64,000 nucleotides of DNA from Hymenolepis diminuta (taxonomy: Eukaryota > Platyhelminthes > Cestoda > Cyclophyllidea > Hymenolepididae), in NCBI GenBank assembly GCA_900708905.1, contig CAADRB010000067.1, positions 62,001 to 126,000 on the forward strand, in the 5' to 3' direction. Made by a program: the position numbers and the translations under genes. Under the pieces are notes generated by a model, which ran no database searches, was not told the DNA's origin, and worked only from the letters and a program-made list of their open reading frames with translations. Below, in pieces: positions 24,201 through 36,100 of this stretch; positions within the stretch are counted from its first letter, which is position 1; the number at the start of each line of letters is the position of its first letter.

Positions 24201-27200
24201 ATCTATTTTTACAGATAGACATCTAAATGTAGACAAAATAATTACTGAATCCTTATCCGCTTTATTAATTAATAACCTTAAAAATAACCATTTGTCTAAA
24301 TTTTATGGCATACAAAAGAATCTTGCTCGATATAGAGTAAAAATATGTATTTTAAAACAAGTTAACAGCAATAAGATTTCATTGAGCTGATTGAATAAAT
24401 TCATAATACAGTGATTTACAAGTCTGGATAAAAAATAACCTTGAACACGCAAAATAGTGAAACGATTCAATCAGGGATGAACTGATAGTCCAAATAGGAG
24501 TATGTAGTAAATTATGGACATCAAAAGTCCTCCAATATTTGAATAATGAAAATTTTGTGTTGTCCACTTTTTCTCATAAGGAATAAAATTCAACTTTTTG
24601 TATCCGAATGTTTATAAGCTCACTTTTAATGACTTGATCTTTAAGTTTCTTGGAGGGCCCATGCTCTCCAGATTTGAAGGTTGATGTACGGGGGACCTTA
24701 TCAAAGGTTGGGTAGTCATATCACCTTGTCTCATTTGCATCTTCTTATAGTCATGAGTCGAGAGATCATACTAATTATGACAAGTTATTCCTTAAATTTG
24801 GGTTTAAAATTTAGCACATAAATTTCAGGACTTTTAGATATTTATTTATTATAAAAAAAGTCCTGCATCTGATCACTTCTTACTCAGTAAAATTTACACT
24901 CTTCCAGCTGATGTAAAGCATCGGATTTCTCAAGTAGGTATAAAACTTGTGAATGATTCACTTTAATCCAGGTGGATCCGGCTTCACACTAATGAATCAT
25001 ATCGGGCGAATGAAAACTCTTACTCGAACAGAAATTTCTAGTCGAAGGAATGTAATAAATCTCTAATCTTTTACTGCTATCTATATGATTTGCCTAATTT
25101 TAACTACATCACGGTTAATGGTGCCAGTTTTATGTTTTCATAAAATTCAGTAAAATCCATGTGACTTGTGATTTGTTTTTATATAAATAATTTCACTTTA
25201 GATATTCATAAAGCATATTAATAAATATCATTTTTTAAACTATTGAATAACCTGAAATTGGAGTTTTTTAATGTGATAGAAGCAGTACCTACACGATTCT
25301 TAAAAAAATCTGTTTTTATTTTAAAAGCCATTTGTATTTTAATTTGAAAAGCCATTAAACTTACTCAGTTTGATTTGCTAATTACAACTGTCTATTTGTA
25401 CCCACTCACGCTTATTTAAATTAATTTGGTGTTTACGTTGCTCTCTCTTTGATCCTACTACTACGCAAAAGAAAGTACAGTTTTATGAGCTTAAAATAAG
25501 CACTCGAAAGTTTTAAGAAACAAAGTTAATTCCTTATTTACTATCCCCACGAAGTTAAATTGGCAATAAAAGGACAAGTAAATGTAACAGAATAGAAGAG
25601 CGCTGGCTTCAAGAGCAACAGAAGTGGTCACAAGTGGACGTATGGTATGATAACTGTAACGAATACTTATTTGCATTAAATAACCTTTCTGTATGGATAT
25701 ATAAATAACTTAATGGGAAATAATGTGTAATTTTTCAATGCTAAGCCTGAAACCCGTGATTGAGTTTTCCGAATGGGAAAAGGATGGAAATATAAGTTAA
25801 AATTTTCCGGATCACGGTATTATGAAATAATATATATGTATAAAATAAATATTTAAGATAACCTCTTTATTTAAAGTTTTAACAATATACAAGACAAGTG
25901 AGAGGCAAAAAGAAAGCTAGAATGATATTAGGAGAGTACCTCATGTTGATAAAATAGACTGTCAGACAAGCCAACATTCAAAATAATTTGATGAGTATTC
26001 AATAAATATAATATTTAAAATTCACTAATTAAAGCTAGTCAGTGTTGTGCCAGCAACATGATCAAACTTAAACGGTATATATATCCGTTTATAAGTAAAA
26101 ATATTATGTATCGAATAATTAGGACAGGCGGACACAAGGCTACAGCTGAGAGGATAAAGGTTTGGGAAGATGGCAGGGAGATTTTATTTATAAGATTAGG
26201 GAAATCTGCCTTTTCGTCACAACTCGAAAGAAAATGTAATGTTGTTTTTTGAAAGGATATTTTAAAGGGACTCTCATCGAGCTAATGTTGATGCAGAAAA
26301 TGACATTCCGATACGCACTATATCCATAGCTTTTAAAGGATATAGAGGAACAAAAATTTGGACAGAGAAAGTCTTTGTTGGGCGTTGCTCTCGAGAAAGA
26401 GTAACTATTTATTGTGGAAAGCATTGTCTTTTCGTAAACAATTGCATACAATCAGCAGGTTTTGTTTCATTGTTTTCGATTGCATTTCTTTAAAACGAGA
26501 ATTTGGATTTTTAAGGTAAGGAAATGCTAATGTTATCTCAAATATTATTACGCTAACTTATTAATAAACATAAAATTTTTCGATAAAAAAGCTTAGCTGA
26601 ATAAAACCAAAAATCTGATAATAGAAAAATTCATAAAAACTGTTGTATTTTTTCTTAAGCTTTTGCTAAATGGAGATTTTTTGAGACAAAGCACATGGGT
26701 ATTTTGCCAGATTGCAAACATAAGGCACTGGACGATATTTTATAACAAACAATTAAATTTGATGGCATTCCAAGCAGTTAACTTAAGAAATAAAACTTAT
26801 GGATACATTTTGTATTATTTATTTGTTTTTAGACAAAGGCCAGCAAATTTAAATACTTACAAAGTTGATTTTTAAACTAAATTAATTATATTACCTTGCA
26901 CCAGGTGTTAGAAAATCTTAGTTAAAGCTCTAGACTTGTTAGCTCAACGAAATCGAGAGAATATATAGGCGAGAATATAACGCCTAGAATCAGAAATTGC
27001 AGTTTATAGATGGAAATAAATGTCAAAATACAGAAAAATTAAAGTCTTGAGGGCTCTTTCTTCAGTGTACAAAAATGGGATGGTTATGCATTCCGTTGTC
27101 CAATTCGTATGCTTGATACGATCTTTAAATAAATGAATTTAACATAATAAAGACCAACAATGGTTTTTAAGTTACCATTTTTAAGCGAATAGAAATGAAG

Positions 27201-27867
27201 TTTTCAGTAACAAGGAATATTGAAATAACATCTAGTGAAACTAACCAATCAGATAGTTAGGTTTTGATAGAGAATATATGTGGTATATGATTAATGTCTG
27301 CTGCAAATAAAACTTTAACACATGACTAAAATGAATACCTACAACAATGATTGGAATGCATCCGGGAAAGTCTTTGTTTTCGGTTTGATTATTTTTTTCA
27401 AATATTTGTCTTTTTACCAAGCTTATAAATCAGGATGAGCTTGGGTCCTTGATGATATGCATTTGCCATAAATTAATATAATTAAATACATTAAATAAAA
27501 AGGCCATGGACATGGGATATACAGCTTTTAATATAACCAAAACGAAGGAAATGGAAGCGTGCTGTGAGAATTAAAGACATTCGCCTAGAAACCAGTTGGA
27601 ATTTCTACTTAATCCAAGTTGCGATCGGCAGCGCTATTTTCATAAAGCCTTTGCAGCTTAAGCAATGAGAACTATGCCTCTATGAAAGTTGCTGATATTG
27701 GTTCTCAAGAACAAGGGCTCAGTGTCGTCTGCGATTTCGTAACATCGTGCTTCACCTAACAGGTTACTTTTATCTCATAGTAGGAAAGGGTTACATCCAA
27801 TTTTTCAAATCTCAAAAGTGTGAATAGGGGTAACGCTTTCATTTTTGTATTAACAGACGCGCTGTTT

Positions 27868-27905
27868 AATACGAAATGTTATTTGAAATTAGTTCATTTC
27901 GTATT
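27868..27905. repeat. Hairpin with 11-base perfect arms
   Basis: AATACGAAATG at 27,868-27,878 and CATTTCGTATT at 27,895-27,905 are exact reverse complements around a 16-base loop. Past one mismatch the outer two bases also pair. It may be the end pair of a tiny inverted-repeat element or a transcribed hairpin. Confidence 0.7.
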
Positions 27906-29829
27906 TAATGGGGCTGAAACTAATTACGGAAATTTAACTTAACAGTGCTCAATTTTGTTGTCAAATTAGCTTTATTAGCAAGTCTATGTGTGAGCGTTTG
28001 CTAAGTCCACGAAATGGCTGGTCTGCCAGCCCGCTAATTTTCCTGAAGACTCCCATGGAGGTTCTGTTGTCACACAAAAAAAATAACGTCTTGAAATAAA
28101 GATGGCATTTCGCTGCATTTGCATCCCAATTTTAAAAGATCCTAAGCATTAAAAGGCCAAATAGTGACACAATAATTTATTTGCGTTTTTTTTCTAATTT
28201 TCTTCAAGAAGGCTATTGATGTGATCACTTTTCACCTGTAAGATATATGAAATTTTGAAATGAATTTGTGCAAAACACACTAATTATAACTAATAATTGA
28301 TCATTTTATCTGATTAATACACAGCAGAATCATTGTTAATTTTAATTATTCAAACACATAAAAAATTAAGATTGAAATGCAATTGTGCAGCAGAAAATGT
28401 ATTTGATTCCTAAATTCATCAGATATTTTGCTTTTAACTTAACGAATATGGTAAACTGTGCCATGTAACTATGTTCCAAAGTTTATATATTAAGATTCGA
28501 TCCTTTGGTTTCCGAGTAAATTCATATTGTAGTACTCCCACTGGAATACTCTTTAGATTTGCTTGATCTAATTATCACGTTACCATGACACCCTAAGACG
28601 ACTGACCAATAGATGACCATGTGACGCATTAACTGGGTCACACCGTTTAATTTTCTACTTCACGTTCTCTTATAATTTTGTTCTGTCGGACACAATTTTG
28701 ACGTGTCATTTGCTCTTCATTTCCAACTACCTTGTACTTTCTTGCTCCTCTTCTTCCACTAAAATCGTTCAACACAACACTGATCCTTCTAAAATCTCGT
28801 CCTTCCTATTATGGGAAAGATTTTTAATTACTGTTCTTTTTGAAAATTATTGGATTCAAACGGGAATATCTCTAGCCCAACTAACTCAGATAATAAAAAT
28901 GGCTTTACCTTTAATTGGTGCCACTTTTCTATCCACGATATCAAAAATGATTATTTTTATACCTAAGGTGAATTTTCGTTTATATCGGGATATTAATCTC
29001 CTCTAAAACAGATAATTTATATCACTCAGGTTGATTTTACGTAGAAGTACCAGAGGGTATACTCAAGGTTAGCAAAAAGCATGTCAGTCTAGCAAATTCG
29101 ATCCGGCATTAAATGTTTTATTAAAATTATTACTAATTGACTTATCCGTAGAGATATCAACACATGCGTTTAGACGTTTTCCGGCTATCAATCGGGTAAA
29201 TATGATTTGCAAAATTAGAGTGAGAAGTGTAGTTTTCAAACTTTAAGTGTTGGACCACATGATACACTCTCTTTGAGACATATCTTTTTGCCTCTCTAAA
29301 TAGTCTAAATTAATGCACTATACTAAGATATAATCTGTTAAGATATGTTTTCTCTGGATTTCAGTGAGTCTTTAGTTGAATTTACCTACCAGTGAAAGTG
29401 TGCAGACGCATTTATAAAGATACACGAGCGTTTGAATAGTTCGTTCTGAATGATGAAAAAGGATCGCTGGCGTCGAGAATACCGGTTACTTATATTGGCA
29501 AAAGGTATATTAAATACTCATTCCTTCGAATGCGTCATGTAAATTTGAAGCTTTGAGAGATCATCAATGTCGATTATCAGCTTAGATTAAGTTTGATTTG
29601 ATTTAAAGTTGTCCATAGGTTAATTTATTTTTAGATAAATTAGGCCAAAAGTAATATCGCTTGACTCAAAGTCAGAGCTTATTTCATCGTTATACAGTGG
29701 TATAAAAATTTACTTATTTCAGTTATAATCGACACACCAACAAAAATATTTATATTAAACATGATTTAAGAATCAATAATAAGGAACATATAATCGCCTT
29801 ATAGAGCAAATCTCTTTCTCAAGAGAATT

Positions 29830-30205
29830 TGAGTAAAAACTGTGAGAGAAGCTCCCAGCTGTATGCAAATGTCGACGAAAAAGAAAACAGTACTCCCGTA
29901 CTATCAAAAAGATAAATTTTTCTCGAGGCATTGATCGATAAGGACTTCAAATACCCAATTTTTTGGTTTTAAATCTTATAAAACAAAAGGGTTGTTAAAA
30001 CGTCAATTTTCAGAATGTCTTCCTAAATGGTGACATCGGATTGTGAGTCATTCAAAAGATCCTTTGCTAAAGCAGCGGAATATGTTCATCGGATTGTGAA
30101 TAGAAGTAGTTATCTCGGATCTCTGGGCTAAATCCCCTACCCTGTCTAAAACTATTCCCTCTCTACCGTGGTTATGAGTCCTCTTGTTTGATTATTATAT
30201 TGAAT
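29830..30205 (+). repeat. Dispersed repeat of unknown family, copy 1
   Basis: This segment aligns along its length with 46,583-46,950 in the same orientation. Shared anchors, in order: GAGTAAAAACTGTGA / GAGCAAAAACGATGA, TATGCAAATGT / CATGCAAATGT, GTACTATC / GCACTATC, TGACATCGGATT in both, AAAGCAGC, GGACTAAAC-like text, and GTGGTTATG.CTC followed by GATTATT. No frame is long enough to be coding, so it could be the 3' part of a non-LTR element or a SINE-like unit. Confidence 0.5.
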
Positions 30206-30500
30206 ACTTACATTCTTAACGTAGCTGAGAGAAGATGGCTATACTATTAATATGACATACAATCGGGTAAAGGATGAATCTCTATGCGTTTTCTAAATTT
30301 TTATCTCTCATCACTAATCGCTGAGACCTAATTATCTCGATTTCTCAATGGCGCTTGGCCCTACTATAACCTCAAGTTTCCTGCAGATAACCATCGCATA
30401 TCCTCAAGTGATTTACTTTAACTATCAAAATAAGCCAATTAGGTGGTCCTTGAGTGAGCGATGTCCGGATCCATTCAATATGTTAATAAAATTCCTCCTA

Positions 30501-30535
30501 CACACATATATATATATACATAGGCACACCCACAC
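30501..30535. repeat. CA/TA microsatellite
   Basis: ACACACATATATATATATAC followed by further CACACC text; a simple repeat. Confidence 0.7.
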
Positions 30536-32938
30536 GCTTGTCAGTCACCGATTCCGATGACTGTTTCTAATCTCCTTTGTTCCCCATCTCTTTCTTGCTT
30601 GAATCATTATTGGCGTTTGATTAACACACTTTAGCCTACGCAAAGTTTTGTGTTCTACTTTTGGAATTGTAATTTGTTGTTAGCTGCTGGCTATTAGTTG
30701 TTGCTCTGAACTCCACCATGGGCAAGCGGATACACATATAACTGCATGAAATAATTTGGGAAAAGATAAGAGAATCTGGTCTACGAGATAAAGTATTTTT
30801 TTTCATTTTCCCTACACAGCTGAAAACTGTGTTGTACTTTGAGCTGCATTCTAAGCAAGTCACTTTAATAGAGGTTTCTTTCATTCTACTGATAAGGTAT
30901 ATATTAGGTATCTTTTTGTTTTAAAAAGGTTTGAATTCCTTCAGAACGGTTTTTTATAATATTGACAAAAACGGGTTTTTCCGAATAATAAAATCTAATA
31001 AGAATCGTTTATTTTGTCATATATCTTAACTAATATTTTAGCATGTTTCAATTTCAAAATTTGATTTTAGCTCCAATCCAATATCCTATTGTTCATAGGT
31101 TTGTACTATGTGAAGTTAACTTTAAAAGATATATTTCAAATAAAATTTTATAAAGTCATATATTTTAAATGATATGGTTAAGTAAAAGTCAGTTCTACTT
31201 TGGTGTAATGAACTTTTACTAAAGCGTGAGAAAATCTCCCCAAATACCATGACCAAAATAAGTATTTCTTTATCCAGAAGCCAGGCCAAATAATAAGGAA
31301 AAAATCAAACACTATTCGAACAAATTTTTCTTCAATATAAAATGAAATAAATTTACAAAGCTTGATGCATTTATATACAATAATGACTATTTCAGAAACA
31401 ATCGCATACTACGTGAATGACAGTGGCCATTTAAAAACCAGAGCGGAATGAGAAATTTAAAAATGGCTGTAAAATGTATTAAATTAAATTTGTGCGAAGT
31501 GTTCATGTTTGACCTTTCTGTTGTCTAAGTTAGAGTTTTTACGTAGAGCTTGGCAACCGTCAGAACGGCTAATAAATGGTAAGTCCTTAACTTCATGCAT
31601 CTATCGACACTCCTATCAAAACTCCCTACTAGACTGATTGTTGAATGATGCTCCTTCTTTCAACTCTTTAACAGCTTTGTACTTATTTCTACTCTATTGA
31701 ATAGATTCCGACCGTCTTTTAAATATTCTAACTGCATCTATATACATAAGGGTAACTTACTATTGGTCCAACTTAATCGTTCCAGTTCCAGTCCCAATGA
31801 TTCCTAAATCTTATCCTAAATGCCTTTCTATAAATTCATATTTTTCAGATCCTTCAATCAGCCATTACCTTTTACATATCTCTATTTTTTCTTTTTCCCA
31901 CTTTTCTTTTACAATATCTCCGCTAATTCCTATTAAACTGTCAACGTTTCTAAATCCTTTGTTATCTGATAGATCATTTCAGCTTCAGAGTTCGTTAGTC
32001 TCTTATTTTACCAGCAGCATACGCGAGCGATTAAAGCAATTATATTTCTTAAATGTTTACTTCTATTCCTAGTTAACAGAAAAGTAAAAAGCAACATTAA
32101 TCTGTTAGTCCATGCAAAGAGTAAGTCTGGGAAAAGCTATGAAGGTAAGCAGATTACATAAGTATGGGAAAGTAGATAGAGATTCTGAGAACTTTATATT
32201 ACCTGAAATCATTCTTAGTTTCTCTGCTATTAAAATAAAAAATGTACTTGATGGAGTTTACGGAAACAGATGGAGTTGTAATTAAAAAGATCGCCAAATT
32301 CAGATGCTTATCTTCTTCTATTATCAAACAGGTGCAAATAAGCTTGTGAAACGCAAAATTACGAAAATGCAGATAAGTGCAAAATTGTCCTCTTGAGAAC
32401 CAGGAATTTAATTGAAAGAAATGCTTCAATTTGACGAGGCTATGAAAGATTTTATGGACAAAGCTGAGCCTCTCGTAACTTGACCTAGGCAGGACCTCAA
32501 TACTCTTCCCTTTCCTAAATAAAAGCCATAGTGAAGGCTATATGTATACATCAAAATCGTATTAATGAATCAACCTTTTAGTTCAATAGACCTAAAGTAT
32601 GTAGAACGAACGATTTTCATACTGAAATTTAACATTACAAAAAATTCATTCCATTTGAAATGACTATCGACAAAGTAGGAAAAAGTATTTTTAAAATATT
32701 GAAAGACGATCCATTTATAAAGTTATATACGTTTATCTAATTTTAAATAGTGGAAGTGTTTTGATTTGAGTAAATCAAAGTGATAATAAAACCATAGCAG
32801 TTAAGAATAGCTTTATATGGTATTAATAGTATATTAATTTTAATGTCCATCTCTATGAGCGAACTTTATTAAAGTTTAGAAAAATTACGATCTATACGGT
32901 TATCTGATATTTGACTTCAGCTATTCCACAGGTCTTAC

Positions 32939-33146
32939 CTTACATCCTCTACCAGTTTCCACTACAGCAATGGTGTAGAATCGCAATCGATATCTATCTG
33001 CTTGATGGGCGAGGAATTCAGGAACGATGAAGTGGTGCGTAGGTGATTGTGGAAACCTAATATACATAATTATCTGAGCTATTTGATTGTTTTTTATGGC
33101 ATGGCCAAAATGTTTTATTATTGTTTGTGATGGAAAAACATTCAAA
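32939..33146 (-). CDS. INTS10: INTS10-like internal exon (FP..T.I.H block)
   Basis: Seen on the minus strand: pyrimidine-rich acceptor (CTTCCGCTGCCCATCAG) at 33,147 and a good donor GGATGTAAG|GTAAGA at 32,938, enclosing one base plus 69 codons. The peptide starts LNVFPSQTIIKHFGHAIKNN and ends YTIAVVETGRGCK. The frame also stays open upstream to about 33,258, so an earlier acceptor near 33,258 (CCCTGATGCAG) is an alternative. Inference: LNVFPSQTIIKHFGHAIKNN lines up with LRRFPETVVQHGVGLGEALL of human INTS10, and QSPTHHF with ESPVNCF a little further on. Order relative to the 41 kb and 21 kb blocks is correct. The phase does not match the assumed end of the 41,335-41,499 exon. Confidence 0.45.
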
Positions 33147-36100
33147 CTGATGGGCAGCGGAAGTTCATGAGAGAGGAGTATGTTCAAATTTATATGGAAG
33201 TATTCAGGGCGGTAGAAGTGAGAGTCACGAAATGGGGAAAATTTAATATTATTAATACTGCATCAGGGCACCAGAATCATCAAGTTACACTCATTTATTA
33301 GATAAAGAAGTCAACTATCTTGCAGATCAAATTGGGACATGTAATGAATCAGCTGGTTCCTTCTCATCTCACTTTCATCTGCAAAGCGTTGATGGCATCA
33401 TGAATTCACATATTTACCTCCTGTTTACGCATACCTTTCAAATGTAATTGATTCCCAATAATAAAAGAAATGTATTTCTTAGTAAAATTTGTCTTAAAAA
33501 GTTAATAATTTCTTAAAACATTTATGAGCGGCAAAGTCAAACAAGTTTTAATCGGTATTCGCGATATAGATTCCAGCTTAAACCAGCAAAATGCTGCGCA
33601 GAAATGAAGATAGGGGTGATGCAATCATTCATTTTCTAAATTGAATTATTTCAAATAATAGCTTTCTTCTGATATCAAACAAATTGGAGCTGAGTTGCGA
33701 AGTAACTGGCTATGAGATAACATAAAGGATTCCAATCACCGTTCGAGAAACTCTGCACAGTAGTCCCTAATCGCCTTGGACATTTATTCCTCTCGGACAT
33801 AAACTCCTCAATTATCCTAAAGATGTTAAGGATAAATTGAAGCAAATTGCAATCTGCGCTCTGGAGATAGTTTTTTTTAAAAAAAAGAAATCTTCATATT
33901 TTATTTTGCTCTTTATTTATTAAATGGAGTGTATTTAACGCTATATGCCTATTTTGTCCAAATCGTGTTTGTAACTGATCAATTTTACTGATCAAATGGA
34001 CTAAGTATTATACTTACTGTATTTAAATTTAATATCCTTACTCACACAGTCATATTTTCTTTTCTTAAATGTATTTTGATATCGATAAATTTTGATCCAA
34101 AATCTAAAAAATGTGATTAAAATAGTTGTATTTAATTATTTTTCAATATTTAGGGAATAATTTTGAATCATTTATTTATAATTTATATTTTTTTCTTCCG
34201 TTTTCCACTTAAGGTTAAAAGTTGAAATAGACGCTTTTGGGAATTGGATTTAAAGATTGATATAAAAATTGGGTCTTGTTTTAATGGACTTGGAATTATG
34301 AATGATATATTCATAGGTCACGATTAATCATAAGCCATTTTACGTAAATTAAAACATCCAGGTTTGAGTTGGAATATGATGTAAATTTTACTGTTAACTG
34401 TGGTGCCTACAAAATTAAGCTGCTAACAACAAAGTGTGGCATTGCCAAGATCGCCATCCAGATTTCAAGGCTCATCGTGTCCAAAGTAAGATAAAGTGTG
34501 AATAAATGAATATATCTACTCGAGGTAGATACAATGAAGATCGTGTTTTGCATCTGCTTCTCATCTCATAAATATAGGAAGAATTTTAGGGCTAATTTTG
34601 TGCCCTAAATTAAGACACATTTTTTAAAACCTTATTAATTTGAAGGATCGCCACAATTTAATTAGTGACACCTCAGAATATTTACTAAACTTTGTTGAGA
34701 TTTTACTTTAAAGACCTTTGTAGTGACCAAATAAATTTTTTCAAAAAGGAGCATGCAATTTATTTAATAATTTTAATTAATAGTGTTTATTCTTTTTATA
34801 CGAAAAGTTGTATGCATGGACTTTAATCATTTAAAAGTTTTGTCCGCAATTATATTAAGACTGACTTTTACCACCAGAGAGATCTCTCAAATTCTAGCTC
34901 TGTTATACATTAATTTAACTTTTTCAAAACATGTAATACTTATTAAAGTAAAATGTATTTTGTGGGATAAACAAGATAGATAAGTTTCCTAATCTTTGGT
35001 TTTACAAAGAAACCGGCGGCAAATTTTAAGTTTCATCCCCTCTATTCCAATAGATTTAATCTAAATTTTTAAAATAATTTAATTTTAATAAAGACAAAGA
35101 GTAAACATTTAAATATATTAGTAGTGAAAACTGACGAAACTCTTTCACTTGAACTTATATTAATATCAAAGATTATTCCACTTTATAAAAAAGTCTTAAT
35201 AGAGGCAAAATGTGAACGATTTACCGATTGTTGCAATAATATAATTTACAGCGGAGGAGCTGGAACTTCATGTGGCAAATTTTAAAACTGATTTCTCTTT
35301 GTCTATAAAATGTTATAACGTTTTGGAAGCAACTTGTTTGAATGGATTTTAGCTTTTTTGGTGTTAAGTTAACAATTACACTAGATACCTACTAAAGGGA
35401 GCACAAAACCTACTGGATTTTCTTTTTTCTAAAAATTTAAAGTCAGTTATATTAAATCAGTCCAGATAAAAGCGGGTACTTAAAAGTAACCAAGATTTAC
35501 TAATTAGCGATTGAAAGCTTTGACAAGCAAATTGGTATTTGTCATGAATAGTTGGATAAATTATGCTCATTGGCATTTCAGTTGTCTGAATAATATTCAT
35601 AAAATACAGCCTTTCAGAACATGCTATTGTTAAAAAATACGACGATTCAATATAGAAAGGTTTCGACGATTTTGGATATGCATGATTTTCTTCTCAGAGG
35701 ACTTTTTAATCTTGTCAGTTTTTTCGGTTTATCAAAATTGATATTAGAAAGATCAAGAGCTATGAGATTTATTTTTTATATGTATTTCATCTTATAATAA
35801 GTCTTGTGTAACCACTACTTTAACTTAATTTATTCCTAGAATTTTCTAGATCTTTCTCTGCCAATTATAATGCGCCCATATAAGCAAAACCTTAAAGACA
35901 TCGGCTAAATTTCATTTACGAATTTCAAATTTTGATGTAATTAAATCATGCATTGAAGAAATCAAAATCAGGAGGCAGAAAATACCCACAACGCACTCGA
36001 TAAAATTAAGTGTATACATGCCATAATGGACAATTTTCAGTTTCACAGGGCTGTTTCATATCTCTTGAATAAAATCCCACATCTGATAGCGCAAGAAATA

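Larger units (their letters stand above)
21210..32938. other. Long intron or spacer, about 11.7 kb
   Basis: No exon block is supported. Notable contents are a purine-rich run at about 21,811-21,880, a 38-base hairpin at 27,868-27,905, the first copy of the 370-base dispersed repeat at 29,830-30,205, a CA/TA microsatellite at 30,501-30,535 and a pyrimidine-rich stretch near 31,840-31,930. Two longer plus-strand frames (28,698-29,006 and 31,797-32,072) translate to biased sequences without splice context and look accidental. Confidence 0.4.

Noticed and set aside
26188..26451. 87-codon minus ORF
   Set aside because: Unremarkable composition and no acceptor or donor; its length is within chance expectation.
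28698..29006. 102-codon plus-strand ORF
   Set aside because: Serine-, threonine- and isoleucine-heavy translation typical of AT-rich noise, with no splice signals at either end.
30501..30560. CA/TA and CACACC tract as a possible regulatory element or telomere-like repeat
   Set aside because: It is an ordinary microsatellite with no telomeric unit.
31797..32072. 91-codon plus-strand ORF rich in Ser, Phe, Leu and Ile
   Set aside because: The frame is open because the strand is pyrimidine-rich, not because it is coding.
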